From an uncultured Sphingomonas sp. (lineage in GTDB: Bacteria > Pseudomonadota > Alphaproteobacteria > Sphingomonadales > Sphingomonadaceae), in contig NZ_CAJYVU010000056.1 of the NCBI RefSeq assembly GCF_913778135.1, positions 1-44,058 on the forward strand: 44,058 nt of DNA, given 5' to 3'. Within the stretch, counting starts at the first letter, position 1. The number at the start of each line of letters is the position of its first letter. The notes beneath the pieces were generated by a model that was not told the origin of the DNA, ran no database searches, and saw only the letters and a program-made list of their open reading frames with translations. Position numbers and translations under genes: made by a program. Positions 1 through 7,001 of this stretch are shown piece after piece.

Positions 1-345
1 CGCGTCGCGCCCCTCGATCGTCAGCACCGGGCCGTTCACCGCATCGAGCGGCAGCACGCCCGACGATCGCCACCGGAACGACAGCCGGCAATCGCGATAG
101 TCGCGCCGCGTCTCATACCCCAGCAGCACGTGATCGTGCCGGTCCACGCTCTCCCAGATCAGCCCGGCCAGATCGTCGCACCGATAGAAGACCGCATCGA
201 CTCGCAGCGCATCCGCCGCGATCGTCGTCACCGCCGCCATCATCGGCCGGGGAAAGTTAACCGTCCAGAACACCGGATCGAACCGCGACACCAACCCCGT
301 CGCCTGTCCCCCACGCGCGGCATGGAGGTGAAACCCTGTCGTCAC
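1..345 (-). CDS. GTA/phage tail protein, N-terminal part (cut by window edge)
   Basis: The first 115 codons are present; the C-terminus lies beyond the left edge. The visible part includes WTVNFPRPMMAAVTT and LSFRWRSSG, and ends in VNGPVLTIEGRDA. This looks like the N-terminus of the large tail proteins that follow the tape measure gene in sphingomonad GTA clusters (often called non-contractile tail sheath-like), but that identity is from memory of similar sequences and is not certain. I chose GTG at 345 because GGGAGGGGC lies just upstream; an in-frame ATG at 369 has a poorer ribosome site. It follows the tape measure gene by 61 bases in the same direction. Confidence 0.55.
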   Translation of the reverse strand, partial: MTTGFHLHAARGGQATGLVSRFDPVFWTVNFPRPMMAAVTTIAADALRVDAVFYRCDDLAGLIWESVDRHDHVLLGYETRRDYRDCRLSFRWRSSGVLPLDAVNGPVLTIEGRDA

Positions 346-406
346 CCGCCCCTCCCTCGTTGCTGTCATCAACCAGGCCGCCAACCCGGATCGCGAACGC
401 CCTCAA

Positions 407-976
407 TTAGCCCGCGTCTTCCAGCGCCCGCCGCACCGCGCGCGCCACCTGCCGGCTCGATCGCGCCATCGCCTCGGGCGCGGCACCGGCGGGCGCGTTG
501 AGCGTGATCGCCACCCGCACATCGCGCGTGCCGCTGCTTGCGCCGTTCGCCACCACTTGTCCGCTCGCGGTCGGCACGAACACCTCCGGCCCACGCTCGC
601 CCACCATGTATGCCCGCCCCGGCGACACCGGTCCGCCCGTCGCGCGTCCGGGCAAGCCTAGCAGCCCGAGCAATCCGGTCAGTAATCCGCTACCCGCCGC
701 ACCCTCGGCGCCAACGCCTAGGCTGCCGTTCCCCGCCGTCACCGCCGCCTGCGCGATCTCCGACAGTGCCGACAGCGCGACTCCGCGCAGATCGTCGAAC
801 CCCAGTTTTCCCGTCCTGACCGCACGCGCCAGCGCCGTCTCGACCGCGCGCCCGGCACGGTCAGCGCCCGCCGCAAACGGTCCGTCCAGCGCCGCGCGCA
901 TCTCGCCCACGTCGCGCGCGAACCCCGCGGTGTCGGCGCGCACGCCGATCACCAGCCGCTCGATTTCCTCATCCAT
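407..976 (-). CDS. GTA tail tape measure protein (gp11-like)
   Basis: 189 residues, starting MDEEIERLVIGVRADTAG. GTA tape measure proteins set tail length and are much shorter than those of large phages; about 200 residues is normal for the RcGTA gp11 family. The middle has a small hydrophobic Gly/Leu-rich stretch (LLTGLLGLLGLPG), followed by the typical GGPVSPGRAYMVGERGPEVF motif near residues 115-135, and an Ala/Arg-rich C-terminus. The start at 976 overlaps the stop of the upstream chaperone gene by 8 bases, so translation is probably coupled. A longer frame reaching 1042 reads through the chaperone gene and is not used. Confidence 0.85.
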   Translation of the reverse strand: MDEEIERLVIGVRADTAGFARDVGEMRAALDGPFAAGADRAGRAVETALARAVRTGKLGFDDLRGVALSALSEIAQAAVTAGNGSLGVGAEGAAGSGLLTGLLGLLGLPGRATGGPVSPGRAYMVGERGPEVFVPTASGQVVANGASSGTRDVRVAITLNAPAGAAPEAMARSSRQVARAVRRALEDAG

Positions 977-1175
977 CCGGATATCGCTCCCGCAATCGCG
1001 CCAGCATGTCGCCGTCCAGCGGCACGCCGGCATCTTCCGCACCGCCCGTCATTGCCTCGAACAGCGCCGCCACCTCGTCGGGTGTCGCGCGCCAGAACGC
1101 GTCGGGCGACCAGCCCCAGGCGACACTCGCCACCCCCGCCAGCCGCCGCGCGGCGAGCGCGAAATCACCCGCCAC
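969..1175 (-). CDS. Phage/GTA tail assembly chaperone (gp10.1-like)
   Basis: 68 residues. The sequence WGWSPDAFWRATPDEVAALF is typical of the small tail assembly chaperone family found directly before GTA tape measure genes (Phage_TAC_6 type). Such chaperones coat the tape measure during tail assembly. The ATG directly abuts the stop codon of the gp10-like gene upstream (1176), and its own end overlaps the tape measure start. Position, size and sequence agree. Confidence 0.85.
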   Translation of the reverse strand: MAGDFALAARRLAGVASVAWGWSPDAFWRATPDEVAALFEAMTGGAEDAGVPLDGDMLARLRERYPDG

Positions 1176-1517
1176 CTAGCGCCCCGACAGCACCTGCCGC
1201 AGCAGCAGCTTCAGCACCGGCGTCACCGCCGCCAGCCCGGCCTCCGCCACCGCCTCGCCCAACCGCTCGCGCGTGACCGCTTCGGGCGCGTCGTGGCGGC
1301 AGTGCCAGAACAGCGCCACCATCTCGGCCAGCGTCATGCGCCCATCCGACGCACGCTCGACCAGCGCGAATAGCGATCCCAACTCGCCCTCCGCCGCCAC
1401 CAGCCGCGCGAACGTCGGGCGCAGCAGCAGCGCCGCGCCACCGACCCGCAACGCCGCCTCCCCCCTCATCGGGTTTGCAGGGGCAGGGTTGGCGGGCAGG
1501 GAACTCGCCGCGCTCAC
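1176..1517 (-). CDS. GTA family gp10-like protein
   Basis: 113 residues from a GTG start at 1517 that overlaps the tail tube stop codon (GTGA), with GGTGAG just upstream. The core begins NPMRGEAALRVGG and continues with LLLRPTFARLVAAEGELGSL, matching the beta-hairpin plus helix pattern of the gp10 family found between the tail tube and tail chaperone genes of alphaproteobacterial GTAs; its exact role is not established. An internal ATG at 1469 is an alternative start but has no clear ribosome site. A 204-codon frame reaching 1790 runs through the tail tube gene and is rejected. Confidence 0.75.
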   Translation of the reverse strand: MSAASSLPANPAPANPMRGEAALRVGGAALLLRPTFARLVAAEGELGSLFALVERASDGRMTLAEMVALFWHCRHDAPEAVTRERLGEAVAEAGLAAVTPVLKLLLRQVLSGR

Positions 1518-1936
1518 GAACTCACCACATTGCTTGAGAGGATCGGACCGGAGCTTTCCAGCGACAGCGTGTAACTGCGCTCGCCGTTGTAATCCCCGGC
1601 ATAGTCCAGCCGCGTGACCAGGAACTGCCCCGTCATCGCCTCGCCGCTCTCGAACGTCAGCCGGTAATCGTCGATCGTGCCCGCTAACGCGCTCGACTTG
1701 ACGCGCAACTCCGCGTCCGACCCCGTGAACACGCCCGCGCCCGACACGCTGACGTGCCTGACGCCCGCGCCCGACAGCAATTCGCGCCACCCGCCCGAAT
1801 CCTTGCTCGTCACCGCGACCGCCTCGCCGTTCACCGACACCTGCGTCGTACGCAGCCCCGCCACCGTCCGATACGCCACCGGACTGCCGCCATCCCCGAC
1901 CTTCAACAGAAACGCCGACCCCTTCTCCACCGCCAT
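1514..1936 (-). CDS. GTA major tail tube protein (gp9-like)
   Basis: 140 residues, starting MAVEKGSAFLLKVGDG. The N-terminus, the TVAGLRTTQVSVNGE strand and the VTSKDSGGWRELLSGAG loop are characteristic of TP901-1/GTA-type tail tube subunits, which stack as hexamer rings to form the tail. I chose the second of two adjacent ATGs (1936, not 1939) because AGGAGG then lies five bases upstream, the best ribosome site in this cluster, which fits a highly made structural protein. There is a 58-base gap to the upstream gene, one of the few in the cluster. Confidence 0.88.
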   Translation of the reverse strand: MAVEKGSAFLLKVGDGGSPVAYRTVAGLRTTQVSVNGEAVAVTSKDSGGWRELLSGAGVRHVSVSGAGVFTGSDAELRVKSSALAGTIDDYRLTFESGEAMTGQFLVTRLDYAGDYNGERSYTLSLESSGPILSSNVVSS

Positions 1937-1994
1937 CATTTCCTCCTTAACAAGTGTGTGCGCCTCACGAAGGACGCATCCCTCACCCCATCCA

Positions 1995-2408
1995 TCACCC
2001 CGCCAACACCCGCACACGGTGATCCACCATCGCCGCCCACTGGCCCTTGCCGCTCGCCACCACGCTCGACCGCAGCAGCACCACGCTCGCCACCCGCCAG
2101 CCGTCCAGCTCGCGCGGCAAACCCGCCACCGCCGCCTCGACCGCCGTCGCCAACACGCCCGCGCGCGCCGGCGAGTCCCCGCGGTCGCGCACCGTCACCG
2201 CGATGCGCAGCTCGCGCCCCATCGCGTCCTTGGTGCTCCAGTCGCTCGCCACCACGTCGCCCAGCAGCACGAACGGCACCGCCGCGCTCACCCCCGCCCC
2301 CTCCCACACGCCGTTCACGCCGCCGATCGCCCGCAGCCGCGCCAGCACACCGGCGCGCACCGCCGCTGCGGCCCCGATCCCGCCGTTGATCGCGCTCCCC
2401 TCACCCAT
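1995..2408 (-). CDS. DUF3168 tail terminator/completion protein (gp8-like)
   Basis: 137 residues, starting MGEGSAINGGIGAAAAVRAG. The pattern LRAIGGVNGVWEG, then VPFVLLGD, DWSTKDAMGRELRIAVTV and the helix DSPARAGVLATAVEAAV are typical of DUF3168, the tail terminator that caps the tail tube on the head side in HK97-like phages and RcGTA. It lies between the stopper-like and tail tube genes as expected. Confidence 0.88.
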   Translation of the reverse strand: MGEGSAINGGIGAAAAVRAGVLARLRAIGGVNGVWEGAGVSAAVPFVLLGDVVASDWSTKDAMGRELRIAVTVRDRGDSPARAGVLATAVEAAVAGLPRELDGWRVASVVLLRSSVVASGKGQWAAMVDHRVRVLAG

Positions 2409-2420
2409 CCGCCCCTCCCG

Positions 2421-2639
2421 TCACCGCACCCAAGCCGCGACATCGCGCAGCACCGCCTCCTCGACGCGCCGCGCATGCAAGGCGGGCGCGCTCACACCCA
2501 CGCGACCGTCCTTCGCCTCGACCACCACGCCCGGCACGTCGCGCAACCGCGCCGCCAACCGCGCGATCACGCTCGCAACCGCGCGCGCCGCACGCCGCTC
2601 GGCCTCGCGCTGCAGCTGCTGCTCGAACCCGCCGCTCAC
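2421..2639 (-). CDS. Small head-tail junction protein (gp7/stopper position)
   Basis: 72 residues from a GTG start at 2639 that overlaps the adaptor stop (GTGA). The first half is a basic, Arg/Ala-rich helix (QLQREAERRAARAVASVIAR), followed by short strands (VVVEAKDGRVGVSAPALHAR) and a final helix. RcGTA has a stopper protein at this position, but this protein is shorter than I would expect, so the role is inferred from gene order. A 289-codon frame covering it reads through the adaptor gene and is not real. Confidence 0.6.
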   Translation of the reverse strand: MSGGFEQQLQREAERRAARAVASVIARLAARLRDVPGVVVEAKDGRVGVSAPALHARRVEEAVLRDVAAWVR

Positions 2640-3175
2640 GCATGCACCGCGCGGGCCAGCGCCAGCCGGCGGAACGGCCGCCACAGCGCGGTCACCGCCG
2701 CTGGCACCGGCGCCTCGCCGCCGCGATGCTCGAACAGGTGCGCCGCTAGCATCACCACGCCTTGCCGAACCGCCACCGGCAGCCCGGCCCAGTCGCTCGC
2801 CAGCCCCGCACGCACCGTCACGCTCGCCCGCCGCGCCGTGCGCACCCAGCCGCGCGCCTCCGCATCCACGTCGACCGCGTAATCCGCGATCGGCAGCGCC
2901 GTGCCCGCCGCCACCACCGCGGTGATCGCCGACACCGGCACGAGCGGCAGCAGCTGCCACGCCGCACCCGCCTCCACCACCACCGATGCCTCGCGCGCGA
3001 TCAGCACCTGCCCTAGGAACTGCTCCGCCACGCCCAGCGCCGCCTCCGCATAGCCCGCGATCAGCCCGTCCTCTTCGCCGCTCGCCACGCGCAGCTGCCC
3101 CTTGATCGCCGCCACCGCCGACGCACGATCCTCCCCGCCCAGCGCCGCTGCGCCGGGCCCGTTCGTCACCGTCAT
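2636..3175 (-). CDS. Head-tail connector/adaptor protein (gp6-like)
   Basis: 179 residues. Features of the phage gp6/adaptor family are visible: an N-terminal helical part with LIAGYAEAALGVAEQFLGQ, a central beta region (WQLLPLVPVSAITAVVAAG), then a C-terminal helix LPVAVRQGVVMLAAHLFEHR. The protein forms the ring under the portal that receives the tail. The start ATG at 3175 has only a weak GGGGGTG upstream. It is separated from the capsid gene by 115 bases that contain a hairpin. Confidence 0.85.
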   Translation of the reverse strand: MTVTNGPGAAALGGEDRASAVAAIKGQLRVASGEEDGLIAGYAEAALGVAEQFLGQVLIAREASVVVEAGAAWQLLPLVPVSAITAVVAAGTALPIADYAVDVDAEARGWVRTARRASVTVRAGLASDWAGLPVAVRQGVVMLAAHLFEHRGGEAPVPAAVTALWRPFRRLALARAVHA

Positions 3176-3254
3176 TGCCGCACCCCCGTGCTCTCTTCAG
3201 CCGCGCCGTCAGACGGAGGCGGCGGTGCCGCCACCGCTGCCCGCCGTGGCATCT

Positions 3255-3280
3255 CCCTGGATCGCCTTGGCAATCCAGGG
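3255..3280 (-). terminator. Hairpin just after the capsid gene
   Basis: Perfect 8-base arms (CCCTGGAT and ATCCAGGG) around a 10-base loop, starting about 11 bases after the capsid stop codon. There is no T run behind it, so full intrinsic termination is unlikely. It may stabilise the capsid transcript end or partly stop transcription, helping to keep capsid above tail gene output. Confidence 0.4.
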
Positions 3281-3290
3281 GTGCCCGCAC

Positions 3291-4289
3291 TTACGCCGCG
3301 GCGAACTTCATCAGCTTGATCGCCTCGCTGTTCGACACGCACCCGCCGACACGCTTGGTCGCGTAGAAGGTCACGAACGGCTTGTTCGAATAGGGATCGC
3401 GCAGCACGTTGGTCTCGCTGCGCTCCGCGATCAGATATCCCGCCTTGAAGTTGCCGAACGCGATCGACAGGCTGTTCGCCGCGATGTCGGGCATGTCCTC
3501 CGCCTCGACCACTGCGTAACCGAGCAGCGTCGCCGGCTGTCCGCTCGTCAGGCTCGGCTGCCACAGGAACTGCCCGTCGGCGGTCTTGAACTTGCGGATG
3601 CGCGCCGCGGTCGACGCGTTCATCACCCAGCACGCACCCTGCCGGTACGGCGCACGGAGCGACTGCACCAGGTCGATCAACCGCTCGGGCGCGCCGCTGC
3701 CGAAATCGCCCGCCGCTCCGCTCGCCAGATATTGCAGCGTCCCGAAGGCGCGCGTCGCGTCGCCCGCATTGCTCGTCGCGGCTTGCAGGAACCCGCGCGG
3801 ACGGTTGACGCCGTTGCCGTTCACGAACGCCGCGCCCTCTGCCTTGGCGAACTCCGCCGCGATCTCGCCCGCCAGCCAGCCCTCGACGTCGAACAATGCA
3901 TCATCCAGCATCGCCTGGCTCGCCGACGGGTTGGCGAACAGCTCGCCCATCGGCGGCGCGATCTCGGCGAAGACGGGCGTCGCCGTCGCCGGCCGCGCAT
4001 CGGTCTCCGCTGCCCAGCCCGACGGCGTACCCCCCGTCGTCACCAGCTTGCGATATCCCGCCGACCCCACCTGCACCACGCTGGCGATGCTGCGGATCGG
4101 GCTGGCGCTCTTCAGCGTCGCGTCGATCACCGCGTCGATCTCCTTCGGGATCGCGTAGCCGCCGGCATCCCCGATCACCCCGGTGAACGCCTTGGTCTCG
4201 ATCACCGCGCCCGACCGGACGAAGCCGTTGAACGCACCCGCCACCTCACGCGCACCGTCCAGCACCGGGCGCACCACCACGTCGTTCAT
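3291..4289 (-). CDS. HK97-fold major capsid protein, no delta domain (gp5-like)
   Basis: 332 residues from ATG 4289 (GGGAGA six bases upstream). The protein shows the full HK97 capsid fold pattern: GGYAIPKEIDAVIDATL near the N-terminus, then PSGWAAETDARP, LFANPSASQAMLDDA, GEIAAEFAKAEGAAFVNGNG, ACWVMNASTAARIRKFKTAD and LLGYAVVEAEDMPDI. The odd point is the N-terminus: only about 40 residues precede the part normally seen in the mature shell, so the coiled-coil delta/scaffold domain of about 100 residues found in HK97 and many GTA capsids is missing. No separate upstream frame encodes it. In-frame ATGs at 4295 and 4340 add only 2 or 17 residues. Confidence 0.92.
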   Translation of the reverse strand: MNDVVVRPVLDGAREVAGAFNGFVRSGAVIETKAFTGVIGDAGGYAIPKEIDAVIDATLKSASPIRSIASVVQVGSAGYRKLVTTGGTPSGWAAETDARPATATPVFAEIAPPMGELFANPSASQAMLDDALFDVEGWLAGEIAAEFAKAEGAAFVNGNGVNRPRGFLQAATSNAGDATRAFGTLQYLASGAAGDFGSGAPERLIDLVQSLRAPYRQGACWVMNASTAARIRKFKTADGQFLWQPSLTSGQPATLLGYAVVEAEDMPDIAANSLSIAFGNFKAGYLIAERSETNVLRDPYSNKPFVTFYATKRVGGCVSNSEAIKLMKFAAA

Positions 4290-4389
4290 GCACATTCTCC
4301 CACACGAAAAGACCCCGCCCGCAAGCGCGAACGAGGCCATCAGGACGAGGCCATCCGCCCCGCCCGAACCAGAAATGACCGGGAACTCC

Positions 4390-4761
4390 CTAGGCGGCGC
4401 TCACCCGCTCCACCCGCGCCGCCGGCTGCATCGGCACCGCGACCAGGCTCACCTCGGCAAGGTCGGCGCGCAGGATCTCGCGCCACGCACCGCGGCGCAC
4501 CACGCGCGCGCGGTACCCGACCGACAGCCCCGGCAAAGCACCCGCACTGACCAGCCGTGCCACCCCGGCATCCGCGACCACCGCCGTCACCCGAAGTCCG
4601 CGCGCATCCTCACCAATTGCCTCGATCCGCCCGACCGCACCCCCGCGATGCTGCACCAGCAGCGGCACCTGACCCACGCCCGCGAACGCACCGCTGCGCA
4701 TCACGTCACCCGCGCGATCAGGCGCATCGAACACCGCGGCATAGCCCTCGACGCGGATCAC
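4390..4761 (-). CDS. HK97 family prohead protease (gp4-like)
   Basis: 123 residues from a GTG at 4761 overlapping the stop of the DUF6127-like gene (GTGA). It starts VIRVEGYAAVFDAPDRAGDV, the usual opening of the U35 prohead protease family. The probable catalytic residues are His38 (LLVQH), Ser80 (LPGLS) and Glu103 (LAEVSLV). The protein is short, ending soon after the core beta-barrel, as in other GTA proteases. It would cut capsid subunits during head maturation, although this capsid appears to have no delta domain to remove. A 101-base gap separates it from the capsid gene. Confidence 0.88.
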   Translation of the reverse strand: MIRVEGYAAVFDAPDRAGDVMRSGAFAGVGQVPLLVQHRGGAVGRIEAIGEDARGLRVTAVVADAGVARLVSAGALPGLSVGYRARVVRRGAWREILRADLAEVSLVAVPMQPAARVERVSAA

Positions 4762-5084
4762 TTGACCCACTCGCCGAAGCCCAGCTTCACCGCGAGCCCC
4801 AGCAGCAGCAACGCGCACGCCATCCGCGCCACCCACGCGATCAACGCCTTCCACGCCGACCGTTTCGCGTCGCGCCACGCCTTCAGCAATTCGCGCAGCT
4901 CGGCGACATCCGCGCCCGCCGCCGCATCGGCCAGCCCCAGTAGCGTCAGCGCGCGCGTCGCGCCCAGCTCGCCCGCTTCCTCCGCGATCGCGCGCAACGT
5001 CGCCATGTCGGCCCCGCGCTCCCCGGCCTGCGCCATCAGTTGCGCCAGCACGCCCGCGGCTCCGCTTGCCCCCGCCGCGCTCAT
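4758..5084 (-). CDS. Small membrane-anchored GTA-associated protein (DUF6127-like)
   Basis: 108 residues, starting MSAAGASGAAGVLAQLM at an ATG that overlaps the portal stop (ATGA). Two amphipathic helical segments (ADMATLRAIAEEAGELGATR, then ADVAELRELLKAWRDAKRSA) are followed by one hydrophobic helix near the C-terminus (ACALLLLGLAVKLGFG). It resembles small proteins of the DUF6127 type that sit between portal and protease in sphingomonad GTA clusters; the family name is from memory. Its function is unknown, and a membrane or assembly role is only a guess from the single transmembrane helix. Confidence 0.7.
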   Translation of the reverse strand: MSAAGASGAAGVLAQLMAQAGERGADMATLRAIAEEAGELGATRALTLLGLADAAAGADVAELRELLKAWRDAKRSAWKALIAWVARMACALLLLGLAVKLGFGEWVK

Positions 5085-6166
5085 GCCCAGCCAACCATCT
5101 GGCGCTTCTCGTCGCGCGTGACGAAATCCGCCGCCGCGACCATCCGCCACAACCGCTCGCGGTCCTCGACCAGCGCGGGCACCATGTCCATGTCAACTTC
5201 CAGCACCGCATCGCTGAACCACTCGGCCAGCCCCTCGCGCATTGCCGACAGGATCGCCCCCGCCAGCGGCAGCACGCTCAGCCGCCACAATGCCTTGTTC
5301 GCTTCCTTGTAGTTCGCGTGCGTGCTGTCGCCCGGCAGCCCGAGCAGCATCGACGGCACGCCGAACGCCAGCGCGATCTCGCGCGCCGCCGCCGCTTTCG
5401 TCGCCACGAAGTCCATGTCGGCGGGCGTCAGGCTCATCGCCTGCCACTTCAATCCACCCTCCAGCAGCATCGGCCGCCCCGCGTTCGCCGCGCCCTGGAA
5501 CCCTGCCTCCATCTCCTCCTTCAACCGCCGGAACTGCTCCGCCGACAGAGTCGCACCGTCGCCCGCGTCGTACACCAGCGCGCCCGATGGCCGGGCGGCA
5601 TTGTCGAGCAGCGCCTTGTTCCACGCCGCTGCCGCATTGTGGATTGCGATCGCACCCGACGCCGCACCCAGGCAGCCAAGCCCGTAATGATCGTCGACCG
5701 GATTGAACGCGCGCACGTGGATCACGCTTTCCGCCGGCAACCGCGTCACCCGCTCGGCAACGGTGTAGCGATACGCCGCCGGCCAGCCGCTGGCGTCGGG
5801 CTCGACGCTCACCCGCTCTGGCCGCAGCGCGAACAACGCCGCTGGGCGCCCATCCTCACCCCGCCCGATCTGCACGAACGCATTGCCGTGAAGCAGCAAC
5901 TGCGCCGCCACCGTCTCCATCAACCCGCGTCGCGCGACCAGCGCGCGCAAGGCTTCGTCCGCGACGTTCAGCGGCGCACCCCCGACGCTCTCCGCCACCA
6001 GCTTCACCGCGCGCTGCGCCACCGCGTTGCGGCAGTAACCGGCGCGCACCTGCGCCTCATAGGACGCGGGCCATTCGCCGACCTCCACGCGCACCCCGCC
6101 GCCCAACACGCGCGACAACACCGGACGCGACCCCTCGCGCCCGGGCTTCCACCCGAACCATGCCAT
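5081..6166 (-). CDS. HK97 family phage/GTA portal protein (gp3-like)
   Basis: 361 residues. Typical portal features are YCRNAVAQRAVKLVAESVGG near the N-terminus, LLLHGNAFVQIGRG, YTVAERVTRLPAESVIHVR, HYGLGCLGAASGAIAIHNAA, and near the C-terminus FGVPSMLLGLPGDSTHANYK. The portal is the dodecameric ring through which DNA enters the head. It starts 17 bases after a strong hairpin terminator, so it may have its own promoter or depend on read-through. Its stop overlaps the next start. Confidence 0.93.
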   Translation of the reverse strand: MAWFGWKPGREGSRPVLSRVLGGGVRVEVGEWPASYEAQVRAGYCRNAVAQRAVKLVAESVGGAPLNVADEALRALVARRGLMETVAAQLLLHGNAFVQIGRGEDGRPAALFALRPERVSVEPDASGWPAAYRYTVAERVTRLPAESVIHVRAFNPVDDHYGLGCLGAASGAIAIHNAAAAWNKALLDNAARPSGALVYDAGDGATLSAEQFRRLKEEMEAGFQGAANAGRPMLLEGGLKWQAMSLTPADMDFVATKAAAAREIALAFGVPSMLLGLPGDSTHANYKEANKALWRLSVLPLAGAILSAMREGLAEWFSDAVLEVDMDMVPALVEDRERLWRMVAAADFVTRDEKRQMVGWA

Positions 6167-6183
6167 ATTTTACCCCCAAACGA

Positions 6184-6209
6184 AAAAGCCCCGCCGAAGC
6201 GGGGCTTTT
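6184..6209. terminator. Strong hairpin terminator between terL side and portal
   Basis: Perfect 11-base arms (AAAAGCCCCGC and GCGGGGCTTTT) around the tetraloop CGAA, with A and T runs on both sides, so it fits an intrinsic terminator in either direction. It lies between the 61-residue gene and the portal gene, where the GTA cluster would be expected to be one continuous transcript. Confidence 0.85.
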
Positions 6210-6231
6210 CAAGAAGATGCGTTGCGCCGGA

Positions 6232-6417
6232 TCAGCCGCAGGCGATCCGGCGTGTCTCTCGCTCATAACGCGGCTGATCGTCCTGTCCCGGCGCCGGCCG
6301 CGACAGCGTCTCGCGCACCACGCGATTGGACACCCACGCCGCGAAGCGCGCATCATGACGCGCCTTGGCGTTCTTCATCAATTCGTTCTGCTGATCGCGA
6401 TTGAGCGGGGCTGTCAT
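6232..6417 (-). CDS. Small hypothetical protein, charged and helical
   Basis: 61 residues, starting MTAPLNRDQQNELMKNAKAR, with a good ribosome site (GGAAAGG) before the ATG at 6417. The sequence is rich in Arg, Gln, Asn and Asp and looks helical; the C-terminus (QPRYERETRRIACG) is basic. I do not recognise a family. It lies between the terL-side insertion gene and the terminator before the portal, so it is the last gene of the upstream transcript unit. Confidence 0.6.
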   Translation of the reverse strand: MTAPLNRDQQNELMKNAKARHDARFAAWVSNRVVRETLSRPAPGQDDQPRYERETRRIACG

Positions 6418-6466
6418 CTCTGCCTTTCCTTCAGGCCATTCAATATCTCGAGCGCGCCGATGTTCC

Positions 6467-6991
6467 TCACGCGCGTTCCATCATCCACGTATGCTGGCCG
6501 TTCCAGCTATTCGATTTACCGGCTCTATATCCCTTGCCAGCGAAGATCGCACATATCTGATGGTACTTCGTTAACGCCGCGGGCGGCAGGTGCGCCACCT
6601 GCGTGACCATGCTTACGAGCGGCGGCTCCACGTCGTCAATCAACATGTCCACGAGCGTACATATAAGCGAGCGCACCTCGGCCCTCAAGTATGGCTCGAT
6701 AAGCAGGTGCTGCGTATCTGCCCCATCCCAATACGCCATCACGTCGCCGCCCGCATCGGCCGCAGTGATGTTGAACACCAGCTCGTAGCCCGGAATGTCG
6801 GCATAGCCTGTCAACGGGGACAAGGCCACGAACGCGGAATAGGTCGTCCCTTCCACGTCGTCATACCCGATCGCCGCGCGTGCGATGAACTCGCCATCGC
6901 CGGTCAGCCGATCAACTGCCACCTCTCCCGTCAGATCAAGCGTGGACACGAACATGACCGATGCGATGCCAGCCTCGTCGTACAGCGGCAA
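6467..6991 (-). CDS. Unknown gene inserted between terL and portal
   Basis: 174 residues from a proposed TTG at 6991 (AAGGA about seven bases upstream); ATG 6955 (MFVSTLDLTGEVAVDR) is the alternative. It starts 11 bases after the terL stop. The sequence mixes acidic strands (AIGYDDVEGTTYSAFVALSP, IPGYELVFNITAADAGGDVM) with a helical part and a more basic end (YHQICAIFAGKGYRAGKSNS). No transmembrane helix or catalytic motif is evident and I do not recognise it. Codon and base use is visibly less GC-rich than the flanking GTA genes, as expected of a late insertion (a 'moron'). Function unknown. Confidence 0.6.
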   Translation of the reverse strand: MPLYDEAGIASVMFVSTLDLTGEVAVDRLTGDGEFIARAAIGYDDVEGTTYSAFVALSPLTGYADIPGYELVFNITAADAGGDVMAYWDGADTQHLLIEPYLRAEVRSLICTLVDMLIDDVEPPLVSMVTQVAHLPPAALTKYHQICAIFAGKGYRAGKSNSWNGQHTWMMERA

Positions 6992-7001
6992 CGGCGCTTC
7001 C

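Noticed and set aside
4295..4389. A separate scaffold or delta-domain gene before the capsid
   Set aside because: The gap is under 100 bases and holds only a short repeated ACGAGGCCATC; there is no room for a scaffold protein.
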